Below, one piece after another: positions 25,384 through 35,203 of a stretch of 64,000 nucleotides of DNA (the stretch's first letter is position 1; every line of letters begins with the position of its first letter). The stretch comes from Penicillus capitatus (taxonomy: Eukaryota > Chlorophyta), in the NCBI GenBank assembly GCA_965649825.1, contig OZ287697.1, positions 2,232,001 to 2,296,000 on the forward strand. Reading direction: 5' to 3'. The notes below the pieces were generated by a model. The model was not told where the DNA came from. It did not search any database and saw nothing but the letters and a program-made list of their open reading frames with translations. Both the position numbers and the translations under genes were made by a program.

Positions 25384-26684
25384 TTAATAAAACCGTAAAC
25401 ACAAAAGAGAAGTGGATGCTGCAACGCCTACCAGTTGCTCCTCTGGGTCGCTCTTCGGAATTGTTCCATGTAGCACACCAATTCTACTTGAATAGTCCGT
25501 CACGGGTCTCATTGTGTCTCCTCCGTGGTGGGCATAAAAATTCACCTTCCCACTCTTGAATCCCACATCGTCTGTTACTATGTACAAATGTCCACGAACC
25601 AGCTTCAAACAATAACCATCTTGGAGATGGGGTACAGGCGATTATCAATGCTGCTTACTTCACGGACAGTGTTCATCGGAGTATCCTTCTGCAAATCAAA
25701 GACCAGATCTTTACAGTATGAGTGCGATGCCATCGGCTTTAGTATCACTCTCAGAGATGTTCCATGGCGGCGCATCATTTTCTCTTTCGAGCACATATCC
25801 TTGTTTTTACCATTGGTCTTCTTCTGTCGTTTGGTTTGCGGTTGGTAAGAATCTGAAAAAGATCGATCGATCGCAGTCAGATCATTCATTCAACAGGCTA
25901 CGCACCTTTCTCTCTAACGGTGGTAAAGAAGTCTGCTCCAATGTGTTCACGATAAGCAGACTGGCGTCGTTCTCCCCTTTCTCTGAGTGATTTTATGGTT
26001 TTCGTGACTGGGACAACCTTCAGTTGTCTCTTCCTGGGAATCTTCTGACGCTGCTCCCTCCCTCCCGACTGCACACATGGCTACAATGACACCCACCACC
26101 TTGCCTTCTGACATGTGCTGCGAGGAAACAAACTAGAATGGGTCGACTTGGAGGCGACACATGCCACAGTGCGATGAGGCTATCAAATCTCTTATCCTAG
26201 ACAAAATCGAATACAGACCCCATTTACAGTCAGACAATGCACAAGACGTCAGTCATCTTACTTCACGCAGATCACGATCTCCTTTAAAGCTAATGTGGCA
26301 GACAGGGCATCTCTTTTCTTCACTGTCCATTAAGCATAGACTTTGTTCGACGAACAAAATCAATAAGACATGAAGACGCACGATAGACAATTCTCTAGTG
26401 TTCGTTCAATGCAGTCTTTGCAAAAGCGATGAAGACATCGGACAGAAACTCTTGCTTCCATAATGACATCTGTTATATTTGGACGACATCGCCATAGAAT
26501 CAATAGACATACTCTAGCATACCGTGACATAAGGGGCATTTAATTTCTGTCCCGATGCCACTGGGTCCAGTCAGCGATGCTTCCACTCTGTGACCAAAGG
26601 ATCGCGCATAGACGTCAATGCCATGTCGGCAGATTGTACTTGTTCGTCGGAACCGTGACGCTTTTCCACTCGAATCCTCGCCAT
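25384..26684 (-). CDS. RING1-like Polycomb (PRC1) E3 ligase
   Basis: Joined exons give a C3HC4 RING: KCPLCHDVIMEARVSV, RCLHRFCKDCIERTL, EEKRCPVCH, followed by DLRE-DKRFDSLIAL. That tail after the RING (basic loop, then an FDSLI helix) is the RING1/RING2 pattern rather than a generic RING. A basic stretch (KTIKSLRERGERRQSAYREH) follows, then a KRQKK nuclear signal and a C-terminal region (LRVILKPMASHSY, LKLVRGHLYIVTDD) that would match a RAWUL ubiquitin-like fold. It would act on histone H2A in the nucleus. The start is uncertain: 26684 is the nearest upstream ATG, and the junction before the RING is ambiguous. Confidence 0.68.
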
Positions 26685-26824
26685 TTCATGCTTGTCTTGT
26701 GTTTGGCCGACAACGGTTGGCGGCTGTGTACGATTACGAAAGAACGTGTCGCGACGAATGACACGACCTGCGACTGCCTTGTGGCATGGAGATGTCCTTG
26801 CAGTGAGCGAGCAAGGAGCCATCA

Positions 26825-27980
26825 ATGGGCAAGACGCATCCAAACCCGCCTTCCGCTGACAGCAATGGGCTCTCTGGAAACTGGATGGCCTTGAAGAAGA
26901 AGCTTAAACGACAGAAACAAAAACTCGGAACTAACAAGGACACGCGACAGAGATTCGACTGGAAGAAGAGAGGAGTGAAAGAGACACCTTTGTCGGAGCA
27001 TGATCATAGCCAAAGTCTCAAGCTCGTTAAGAAAGAGTTTGGATTGGAGGATGTTGTGGCGATGGATTGTGAGATGGTCTCCGTCAACATGAATGGCAGC
27101 AAACGTGCGATTGCTGCGAGGGTCGCCATTGTAATATGAGTGCATGTCTGATAAGAGTGTTGAGTGCTTTTGACCCAGGTCGATGGATTGGGAGACGTGC
27201 TGCTAGATACTTACATCGATTCAGGATGGATAGTGCTCGATTACCAGTCAACAGTTCAATCTTTCTCTGCTCTCTAAGATCGATTTGGATGTTTGTAGCA
27301 CCCGATACAGTGGCATTCAGCCAAGTCATCTGAGAAATGCCCCTTCACTCTCCGACATTCAACAAAAGGTGCATTTGGTCGAGAACACTTGGTATCAGAA
27401 ATGGGTGATGCGTCAGTAAGCTGCATGTGCAGGTCGAATCCCTGCTGGAAAACAAAGTTGTTGTGGGTCATGCGCTGGATAACGATTTCGAAGCATTGGA
27501 TATCGAACATCCCGGCCACAGAACGAGGGACACCTCAAAGTTTGGACGCTTCGAATCCCTCGACAGACACAGACCGGCTTTGCAGATATGAACCTCTAAT
27601 GATTGGAATGGACGGCGAAAGAGTTCCTCACGGCCGTGCTTTAAGAAGATTGGCGAAACATCAGCTGCACATGGACATACAGGTACTTATGTGTATGGTA
27701 GAGGAAGAATCTATAATGTTTGATGTCTCTATCACAGAACGGGGCGCACAATCCTGTCGAGGACGCCAGAGCAGCACTCTACCTCTATCACAATCATAAA
27801 GAAGTCGATATTTACCTCAGATTCAGTTCTTCTCCAGACATTGGATTGCTAACAGGCATGGGAAGCGAGCTTGATGTCTACTGTTGTGTCTCATCTGTCA
27901 ACGATGTGACATGTCAGAGAACGTCGATTGGTCGGTGCAACCTGTCCCGTGGTTCACCGTTTCATCTATCCTCACAGTGA
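26825..27980 (+). CDS. REXO4-like DEDDh RNA exonuclease
   Basis: 3'-5' exonuclease of the REXO4/Rex4 type, nucleolar and linked to rRNA processing. Starts MGKTHPNPPSADSNG with a Lys-rich region (KKKLKRQKQKLG). ExoI is VVAMDCEMVSVN, ExoII is KVVVGHALDNDFEAL and ExoIII is NGAHNPVEDARAAL, so all acidic residues and the His are present. Intermediate blocks VLDYQSTVSG and GHRTRDTSKFGRF also match. Four or five short introns. After ExoIII the open frame runs to 27980; the natural end may be earlier, soon after YHNHKEVDI. It is head to head with the RING1-like gene. Confidence 0.85.
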
Positions 27981-28019
27981 ATAATTGTTACCAAACGTAC
28001 TTTTCTTGTGGAAGTTAAC

Positions 28020-28928
28020 ATGCGGGGTGTTTTTGTGATTTCCGTGTTTCTCACGTTTGTTTTGCTGTTCACTCGTGCGCAGAATGACGCAGGAGGAAAA
28101 TCTTCTACCGACGTCGAGAACTATGTGACCTTCCCTTCCATCGTCACTGTCAAGGGCAACGTTCCAGAAGCGCCTTCCTGTGGAGGAACACTTTTAGACG
28201 ACCACGTTGTTCTGACAGCTGCACAATGTGTTGTGGGTGCTGGGAACACAACACGTCTCCCGAACGTCGTGCTGGACTCATTGAATGCTCAGAGAACGAA
28301 CCGAATGCCGCAGACACGCATCACGATGGAGACCACTGTGTATCCTGGTTACACTGGAGTGATTCGTGATGGTAATGACTTTGCCCTTCTTCGCCTGGAC
28401 CATACTGTTGCCCCTTTGAAGAATGTGAAGATTTATCATGGAGATATCTCTTTCGAAACAAACCTCGTGATTATTGGAGCAGCTGGAGAAGCTATTCGAA
28501 TCCGATCTGCCACAGTTGCGGATCCAGCAGAGTGTGAGAATGCTGGAATGCTGCTGGACAAAGAATCGATGGTTTGTATGACTGGCGAGATTCCGTGCGA
28601 TGGGGATGAAGGAGGTCCCATTTTAGATGCTAAGACTGGTAACCTTGTGGCTGTCGTTTCATCGACGATTGATTGCAAAGGCGGCAGTAGTAACACACAC
28701 TTGGCTGTTATGACAGTAAGGAATCCGAAAATCCTTGATTGGATTCAACAGACCGCGAGTGATCTGGAATACACAGCATCGTTGAATCTGGCACCCCCTG
28801 TCATCGCCTTCGATGGGCCGTCTTCTGATCATACTGTCTTGTCAGTTCCTGCCCCAGAAACAGATGAGGATCTTAGCGAAGATGAAGCAGACGATGAAAT
28901 GGTGTACGATCTTCTTGGATTCCTGTAG
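28020..28928 (+). CDS. Secreted trypsin-like pseudoprotease 1
   Basis: Intronless, about 302 aa. Signal peptide MRGVFVISVFLTFVLLFTRA. Trypsin fold with CGGTLLDDHVVLTAAQCV, GNDFALLRLD and CDGDEGGPIL. The His of LTAAHC is Gln and the Ser of GDSGGP is Glu; only the Asp remains, so it should not cleave by the normal mechanism. The substrate-side end WIQQTASDLEY is normal. An acidic C-terminal tail (DEDLSEDEADDEMVYDLLGF) follows, which trypsins lack. A paralogue with different substitutions lies 330 bp downstream. Non-catalytic roles known for such folds include inhibitor, lectin-like and binding functions; the role here is inferred only. Confidence 0.88.
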   Translation: MRGVFVISVFLTFVLLFTRAQNDAGGKSSTDVENYVTFPSIVTVKGNVPEAPSCGGTLLDDHVVLTAAQCVVGAGNTTRLPNVVLDSLNAQRTNRMPQTRITMETTVYPGYTGVIRDGNDFALLRLDHTVAPLKNVKIYHGDISFETNLVIIGAAGEAIRIRSATVADPAECENAGMLLDKESMVCMTGEIPCDGDEGGPILDAKTGNLVAVVSSTIDCKGGSSNTHLAVMTVRNPKILDWIQQTASDLEYTASLNLAPPVIAFDGPSSDHTVLSVPAPETDEDLSEDEADDEMVYDLLGFL

Positions 28929-29258
28929 TGAGTTATACCTGTCCAGAAGTGCAATCAGATGTGCCATCTGCTTTCCAGATGATGAAATCTGATGCCGCCG
29001 TTTGTTTAGTGATCTTTCTGATCCGCATTCGTTATTCTGGTCGTTGTCGTCGTTGTCTTTCTTCCATACAGTCTATGGCCCATTAAGTTGTCGTTTGTTG
29101 TTTGATCAGATAGATGCATGCGGTTACTCCTACGTAGTCGGAGTCACGTCGTTTTCCACCACCCGAATTATTCTTTCTTCGTATTCGAACTGTAACCAGT
29201 ACACGTATTGCAGACGTGCCCTTTCTCAAGCTATTCGTCGACGCACTTGACGGGATAG
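28929..29258. other. Spacer between the two pseudoproteases, no gene seen
   Basis: 330 bases with no coding signature, presumably the 3' end of the first gene and the promoter of the second. I noticed no long repeat shared with the region before 28020. Confidence 0.5.
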
Positions 29259-30209
29259 ATGACCTTTGGGAAAAGAATGTACCATGACACCTCTGTATGC
29301 AAACAACTGTCGCTGTTTCTGTTGCTGCTATCTCTCCTATTAACCATTGTCCTCAGTCAGTCCGAAGAGAGTCTGAACGAGGAGGAGACGAAAGAATTTG
29401 TGAAGCGATATCCCTACATCGCCAACGTACGTGCATTCGGAAGATCAGTTTGCTCTGGGGTGCTCATTGGACCTTACACTGTACTCACAGCAGCGCAGTG
29501 TGTCGATTCACGAAACGGTCGCGAACTGAAACCGGAGCTCTGGCTCAATACCACTCTGGCAGAGGGACCCGAAGACACCGCTGTCGTTCGTCAAGTCAGT
29601 GAGACTTTGTTTCATCCAGAGTATGCTGGAAATGCTAATGACGGATACAATTTAGCGCTGCTGCAACTTAATGAAAGTGCAGCATCGTTGAGACCGATTC
29701 GGATCCCTCCTGAAGCCCTGGATGGACCTGAGAGTATCGTTGGCCGCATCTTCTCAATCTTGGGATTTGGCAGGACGAGTCTTTCAGGTGCCAGAACCAC
29801 GACACTGCAGATTGCTGTGGTTCAAGTGTTGGATCCACAGACATGTATCGATGCAGATATTGGATACCTGGAAGAACAAATGTTCTGCGTGGATAGTCAA
29901 CATCCGTGTTCTGGAGCCCATGGTGGTCCTGTGTTCATTGATTCTGGCGACTCTCGGAACGATGTGCTGTTCGGTCTGGTTGTTGGGACACCGTGTTTTG
30001 AAAACACTGAACTTGCTGGTGTGACTAGTATTTCAACGAATGCAAGTCTATCATGGTTGCGACAGACAAGAGACGAGCTCGAAAGAAGAGCAATCATTCA
30101 GGACAGCATCACCACAGATGTGTTGGGACTACCCCCTGCACCCGAGCCTCTTGTGGAGATGCTGGAATTGGAAGACGACTTCGAAGACCTACTACTTCAG
30201 GGATTTTAG
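29259..30209 (+). CDS. Secreted trypsin-like pseudoprotease 2
   Basis: Intronless, 316 aa. A basic start is followed by the hydrophobic core LSLFLLLLSLLLTIVLS, a likely signal peptide. Trypsin fold blocks: CSGVLIGPYTVLTAAQCV, DGYNLALLQL, FSILGFGRTSLSG, CSGAHGGPVF and SLSWLRQTRDELE. All three catalytic positions are changed: His to Gln, Asp to Asn, Ser to His, and the Asp before the Ser is Ala. The tail is acidic (EMLELEDDFEDLLLQGF) and resembles the end of its neighbour. The same His-to-Gln change in both, with different changes elsewhere, suggests the shared ancestor was already inactive. Tandem duplication is inferred. Confidence 0.88.
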   Translation: MTFGKRMYHDTSVCKQLSLFLLLLSLLLTIVLSQSEESLNEEETKEFVKRYPYIANVRAFGRSVCSGVLIGPYTVLTAAQCVDSRNGRELKPELWLNTTLAEGPEDTAVVRQVSETLFHPEYAGNANDGYNLALLQLNESAASLRPIRIPPEALDGPESIVGRIFSILGFGRTSLSGARTTTLQIAVVQVLDPQTCIDADIGYLEEQMFCVDSQHPCSGAHGGPVFIDSGDSRNDVLFGLVVGTPCFENTELAGVTSISTNASLSWLRQTRDELERRAIIQDSITTDVLGLPPAPEPLVEMLELEDDFEDLLLQGF

Positions 30210-30786
30210 AGAATATAGGTGTGATCGCGGTTCTCAGCAAAGAACGCATTCAATCCGACTCACTCGCTGTTCATAAAGTGTCTTAACATGTCGATCGGCA
30301 TGTGTCATGTCTTTCACTTCAGAGCCACCCACTGTTTACATTATCCTTTCCTCGTCTACACAATCAGGTGATAGACAACTCAAATCCACCTATGTCGCAG
30401 AAAAAGATATGAACGTCGATTGTATTATTCTCAGGACTCGCGATTGCTAACTGTATCATCCATCAAACACCATTCCTGTTGCCGAGAAGTGATAAATGGG
30501 TTTTCTTTGACATGCACAAGTATTGCTTCCAGAAGAGCGTCCACTCACAGAAAAGAAGAGTTGAGATTGTCCAGGTGCCCATTTCATACTGAAATGATAA
30601 TATACTTCTATGGTCTAACAATGCAATTTCCGCATGGAGTCTTAATGACGGACCCCATCACAGTCATATTTCGACAAGGACAAAGCAGATATCAATGAAA
30701 GGGCACAACGAAGTCTCTCTCCCTTTAAACGCAGACGCACGTCCAGTATCTTCGGCCCATCTATCCCCCACACATGCACGCGCTCA
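30210..30786. other. Intergenic, no gene seen
   Basis: About 577 bases between convergent genes. Short frames only; no RNA gene signature noticed. Confidence 0.45.
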
Positions 30787-31697
30787 TCAATCGTCATCGC
30801 TCGAATCATCATCCGATACAGAATCCTCATCGCTGTCCTTTTCGCCACCGAGTAGCGCCTCGACGCCCATTTCGCCCGTAAACCAGGAGACGGCATTGGG
30901 AATGAGCATCTCCTTAATGCAGCATCCCATTTCCAAGTCATCTTCCGCCAGCAATTCCACAATCTCAGACATGTCGTCTGCGTTATCCGTCTCGGGGATG
31001 ACCGGAGCCGAAAAGAAGTCGAAGAAAGAGTGCGTCTGGACAACCTTTGTTTTAGGATTGCCCCCGTGCTTTGTTTTCTTTCTGACAACTTTGAATCCCG
31101 GATTCTTATCGGCTGTCCAATTGATCGTGGTGCCTTCTGTCTTCTCCAATGTCGTCTCATCGTCTCCGCCCATAAAGTACTTCTTTTCAAGAACCGTCGG
31201 TTCGAAGAAAGGATTTTGGCTAAACTAATCACAGAAAGGCAGAGAATGGATATTCATTCACAAGTGTACATGTCAGTCAGGGCCGTCACCTTGAAGACCA
31301 GTTTGAATCCAGGTTTGCCATCATCCAATGGGCCATGGGAGATATCTAATAGATACTTGAGAATAGGCTCGTCCCTCTTCGTCACATTTCCGCCGACTAA
31401 GTCAGCGCTCTTTAGAACTTTGAGCCAGAAGCCCGGAACTAATCCAGGTTCCTGGTCATCTGGTCGATGCGAGGCGTTTGCAGATCCAACAATGAGTTGA
31501 TAGCGCTCCTTGAATAGAGGGTCGAAGAGATTGCGGTATTTCTCATCAAGTGCCTTTGTCTCTCGCAAGAATTCTTTCTTCACCAGGTCGCACTTTGCCT
31601 GGACGTTTCTCAATAACTCGACGCGCTCTCGCACTTCATCAGGGAGTGAGTCGAGAAACTTTGCGACCCCTGAGACGCGTACTGGCGTGCCGGCCAT
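30787..31697 (-). CDS. NAP1: Nucleosome assembly protein (NAP1 family)
   Basis: Histone H2A-H2B chaperone. It starts MAGTPVRVSGVAKFLDSLP at 31697. A long helix with CDLVKKEFLRETKALDEKY, then KYRNLFDPLFKERY, is the family's dimerisation and start-of-core signature. Then GFWLKVLKSADLVGG, EPILKYLLDISHG and FFEPTVLEKKYFMG, EGTTINWTADKNPGF and SFFDFFSAP complete the core. It ends in an acidic Ser/Asp tail. One short intron joins the two main exons in phase at DMYT-FSQNPFF. The start is 76 bp from the divergent NDUFA9 gene. Confidence 0.93.
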
Positions 31698-31773
31698 GAT
31701 ATTGAAACGAATGGACGACAGTGCGTAATGCAAACGATTTCTTGTCGACCATTCTGAGAACTGCCATTCCGAG

Positions 31774-33225
31774 ATGCTGCTACTCAGACATCGCCTGACA
31801 TCGGCACTGCCGGCGTACTTAAGAGATGTGAGAAGCGTCGTGCCTCTGCTTAGTTGCGGACAACAGGGAAATCACGCGTCCGGAGGTACCAGTGGTTCTG
31901 TTGGTTTGTTCCCGGGACGGCATGACGACTCGTGATGCAGGATCGATCCGAGAATATGGTCATTTGACTTTGGATTTGGAGAACAAGGGACTGAAGAGGG
32001 GTCCCGGCGGGCGATCTTCGGTGAGTGGTGTGACGGCGACCGTCTTTGGTGCGACAGGCTTCTTGGGTCGCTATGTTGTGAACGCTCTGGCCAGAAGAGG
32101 TTCCCAAGTGGTCATTCCATATCGCTGCGACGAGCTTGAGATGATGCATTTGAAGCAGATGGGTGATCTAGGACAGGTAATGCCTGTCTGTCTCACATCG
32201 ATGCTGCGGATCATGCACCTATGCAGATCATCTTTCTGCCCAAGTTTGACATATCCGATCGTCATCAACTCATCAAGGCCGTCTCCCGTTCGAATATTGT
32301 TATCAACATGGTTGGTGCCCACCAAGAAACATGGAATTTCTCGTTCCGTGATGTCCATGTGGAAATAGCCAAACGCATTGCAGAGGCGACAACTAAAGCA
32401 CCGGATCTGGAACGATTCGTTCATGTGAGTGCTATGGGTGCAAGTACAGATGCCACTTCGCGAAGACTACGCAGCAAGGCAGAAGGTGATGAAGTCGTCA
32501 AACAGATCAATCCGGGTGTCACTATCATTAAGCCATCTTGTATGATCGGCGTCGAAGATCGATTCTATAACTGTCTGGCTACTCTTGGAAAATCTCTCCC
32601 CTTCGTTCCGTTGATCGATGGAGGCGACACCAAAGTGCAACCTGTTTACGTTAGAGATGTCTCAGATGCAATGATGCAAGTGCTGAAAGACATGAGCACC
32701 AGTGGCAAGACCTATACACTTGCTGGACCAGAGGTGATGACGTAAGTCCACCACCGTCGATAGTGCACTCGCTGTGTTTACTCCTGATTCCTGACATATC
32801 TGTTTGTCCTCAGCATGAAGGAGGCAACAGAGTTGGTGTTCTACCTGATGCGTGAGAAGCTCTATGCCTTGCCCTATCCTTCTGTCCTCGCCAAAGGATC
32901 CGTCCTCTTCCACACACTCTTCCACAGATCCGTGAGTTATTTGATAGCATATGTAAACGCCCTATTGTATGAAGGGTGTCTGCAGTTGCCATTGCATTTC
33001 ATGAACTACATGCTGACAGCTGATTTTATCGATGAGTTGGCGAAGGACAACGTCCTGTCAAGTGATGAATTGACTTTCAAGGACTTGGGAATGAAGCCCA
33101 GAGACACAACGCGCGGCATCAGTGTGGATCACATCAGATACTTCAGATCAGGAGGATATGCTTACGGGACCATTGTTGGACAACATGATGTCCCCGAGCG
33201 TTTCTTGCAACGCACTAAAGCATAG
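31774..33225 (+). CDS. NDUFA9: Complex I subunit NDUFA9 (39 kDa, atypical SDR)
   Basis: Accessory subunit of mitochondrial NADH:ubiquinone oxidoreductase. An Arg-rich leader [20 protein letters not shown] fits mitochondrial import. Then comes [20 protein letters not shown] (the Rossmann GxxGxxG) with [66 protein letters not shown] and [13 protein letters not shown], all in NDUFA9 order. A C-terminal region with [18 protein letters not shown] closes it. About five short introns. The stop at 33225 lies inside the 3' end of the convergent peptidase gene, so the two coding regions overlap by 11 bp. Confidence 0.92.
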
Positions 33226-35173
33226 GCGTCCATCCTCCTTTCCGTTTCAAAAAACGGCCATTCCCAACAAGTCCAAAGGCATAGTCTTGTGGCTTTACGG
33301 CACCACCCGGCTGAAACAAGTGTTCCCTGATGAAAGTCCATTTCGATTTGTTGAAAATGTCATCTCCGATGTTCGTGTTCCATGCGAGATTGGCAATTCT
33401 CCGAGAGAAGAGATAGGAATAGTATCGTGCACCGTACGTTGTCAGATGCGTTAGCCATGCCTCTTTGAATGTGCCTGGGACATAAGGAACAGACCCGTTC
33501 TCCGAGACAACACGCTCCAGTACTTCCCCCGTCGTCCATTCTGCCTCTGCATGACTTTCAGCATGGATAAGCTGATCAAATAGAGCGATCTGGATCTGTT
33601 CCTGTGTTCTTAAGCTTGAGAACAGACGATTCACTTTGATCAGATTTTCTAACGACGTTCGAGGAGTGAGCAGATGAGACTTGCGGTTGACGCCAGCCAG
33701 ATACTGCAAGGCATCAGGAGAATATGCCATGTTTTCAAAGAAGTGCGAGGGAATCTCAACCAGATCCAACGGTCCTCGTGTTCCAAAGAGATGCTGAAAC
33801 CGTGTCTTGGACAACAACGAGTGCAGGACATGACCAAATTCATGCAACAGACTTCTCAAGTCGAAGAAGCTCAGTCTCCTGGAGGAGAAGTTGGTGATCA
33901 GTGCAATGATTGGCGTCTGATATTGACCATCATGCAGGTCCCTTCCACACCTCAATGTATAGTGTGCGTTTTCTGGTCTCTTGTTCTGTCTTCCCAACAA
34001 ATCCAAGTAGAGGTGACCGATGAAATCACCATCCTTGGCTTGGCGAAATGCAAACGCCTGCACATTGCTATCCCAACAATCATCCGTCTCTAACTCAATC
34101 ATCTCTATATCCATGCATCGGTCGAGAATTTGGGCAATTCCGTTGATGACAGACTGCATGTCGAAATCGGCGAAGATGGCGGATCCATAGCTGTCTACAA
34201 CTTGCTTTCGTTTCAGGGCTGTGTAGTAGGGAACGTCCCAAGCAGAAATCGCCGACCCTTTCATTTCTTGGAGAATCTTGATTTCGTCATCGGCGGCGGG
34301 CTTTAGATGCACAGCCATGTCTGTCAGATAGTCCATAACAGCTTCTGGATCCACTGCAATAGAATCCTGCAGCTTGAAATGAGCGAAAGACTTCCAGCCT
34401 AGTGTGCCAGACCAAAGCCTCCTCACATTCAACAGTTCCTTCAACGTTTCCACATTCTGCTGAAGAGACTGAAAATGTGCACAATACGCTCTCTCCCTAA
34501 GGCTTTCGTCACTAACAGAATGTACGATCGCCAGATAGTGGGAGGGAGTTATTGGCAGATGGTACTGCCCCTGATGTTGGACGCAGAGATCTCTCAGATG
34601 ATCCGGAAGCATGGATGTGTCTTTCAAAGATAATGGATTGCTTTCCTTGTGTTCGGCAACGCATCTCTGAAATCTCATAGTCAGTGCATGCTCTGCAGAT
34701 ATATACTCTTGGACATCTTGACTCTTATTGCTTCCCATACCACAGTTCACAAAATCTCGATGTAGGCTCTCTGCTACGATCTGTGTCTCCGACGTCCATT
34801 CTACGGAGGAGGATCTTGCAGCAAGAGATGCCTGTAATGCTGTGAATAACTGCTCATTCGTGTTGAGTTTGCCAATATACTGAACAAGAAACTGCAGAGC
34901 ACGTACAGAATGCGATCGCCAATTCTCGTCTGGATGATTGCTGTAGCAGAAATTGGCGACATCCGCAACGCGACAGACGGAGTCTGAGATCTCATCCAAC
35001 ACCGCGACCACTTCGGAACCCGGCGGAACGTGACCAATACGCGAGATCAGCCCATCCGTTTTCTTGATAGCCTCTCTGGTAACAGGAAGGAAATCTTCTG
35101 CGTTGTTGAGTCCATTCAGCCCGGCAAACCCCGTTAACTGCCTCAGAGCAATCGAGACGAATCGTCGCGACAT
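33215..35173 (-). CDS. Mitochondrial intermediate peptidase-like M3 metallopeptidase
   Basis: Intronless, 652 aa. Thimet oligopeptidase family (M3), most like mitochondrial intermediate peptidase, which trims octapeptides from imported precursors. A basic leader MSRRFVSIALRQLTGF fits mitochondria. The zinc site is SLLHEFGHVLHSLLS (HExxH), with the third ligand expected in the LVEIPSHFFENM segment. Further family blocks: ARSSSVEWTSETQ, YLDLLGRQNKRPENAHYTL and GVNRKSHLLTPRTS. Its start is 30 bp from the divergent TyrRS start, and its stop overlaps the end of NDUFA9, so its untranslated ends must be very short or overlap neighbours. Confidence 0.92.
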   Translation of the reverse strand: MSRRFVSIALRQLTGFAGLNGLNNAEDFLPVTREAIKKTDGLISRIGHVPPGSEVVAVLDEISDSVCRVADVANFCYSNHPDENWRSHSVRALQFLVQYIGKLNTNEQLFTALQASLAARSSSVEWTSETQIVAESLHRDFVNCGMGSNKSQDVQEYISAEHALTMRFQRCVAEHKESNPLSLKDTSMLPDHLRDLCVQHQGQYHLPITPSHYLAIVHSVSDESLRERAYCAHFQSLQQNVETLKELLNVRRLWSGTLGWKSFAHFKLQDSIAVDPEAVMDYLTDMAVHLKPAADDEIKILQEMKGSAISAWDVPYYTALKRKQVVDSYGSAIFADFDMQSVINGIAQILDRCMDIEMIELETDDCWDSNVQAFAFRQAKDGDFIGHLYLDLLGRQNKRPENAHYTLRCGRDLHDGQYQTPIIALITNFSSRRLSFFDLRSLLHEFGHVLHSLLSKTRFQHLFGTRGPLDLVEIPSHFFENMAYSPDALQYLAGVNRKSHLLTPRTSLENLIKVNRLFSSLRTQEQIQIALFDQLIHAESHAEAEWTTGEVLERVVSENGSVPYVPGTFKEAWLTHLTTYGARYYSYLFSRRIANLAWNTNIGDDIFNKSKWTFIREHLFQPGGAVKPQDYAFGLVGNGRFLKRKGGWTPML

Positions 35174-35203
35174 TAATTCCTTTCGACGTTTGCTTTCAGC
35201 AAA
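35174..35203. promoter_or_regulatory. 30-bp bidirectional spacer
   Basis: The only DNA between two divergent start codons. A TTTGCTTTCAG just before the TyrRS ATG could be a splice acceptor, in which case the TyrRS promoter would lie inside the peptidase gene. No TATA box seen. Confidence 0.45.

Noticed and set aside
30642-31232. 196-codon minus-strand ORF and a 177-codon plus-strand ORF over NAP1
   Set aside because: Frame shadows of the acidic NAP1 C-terminus; composition extremes and no homology.
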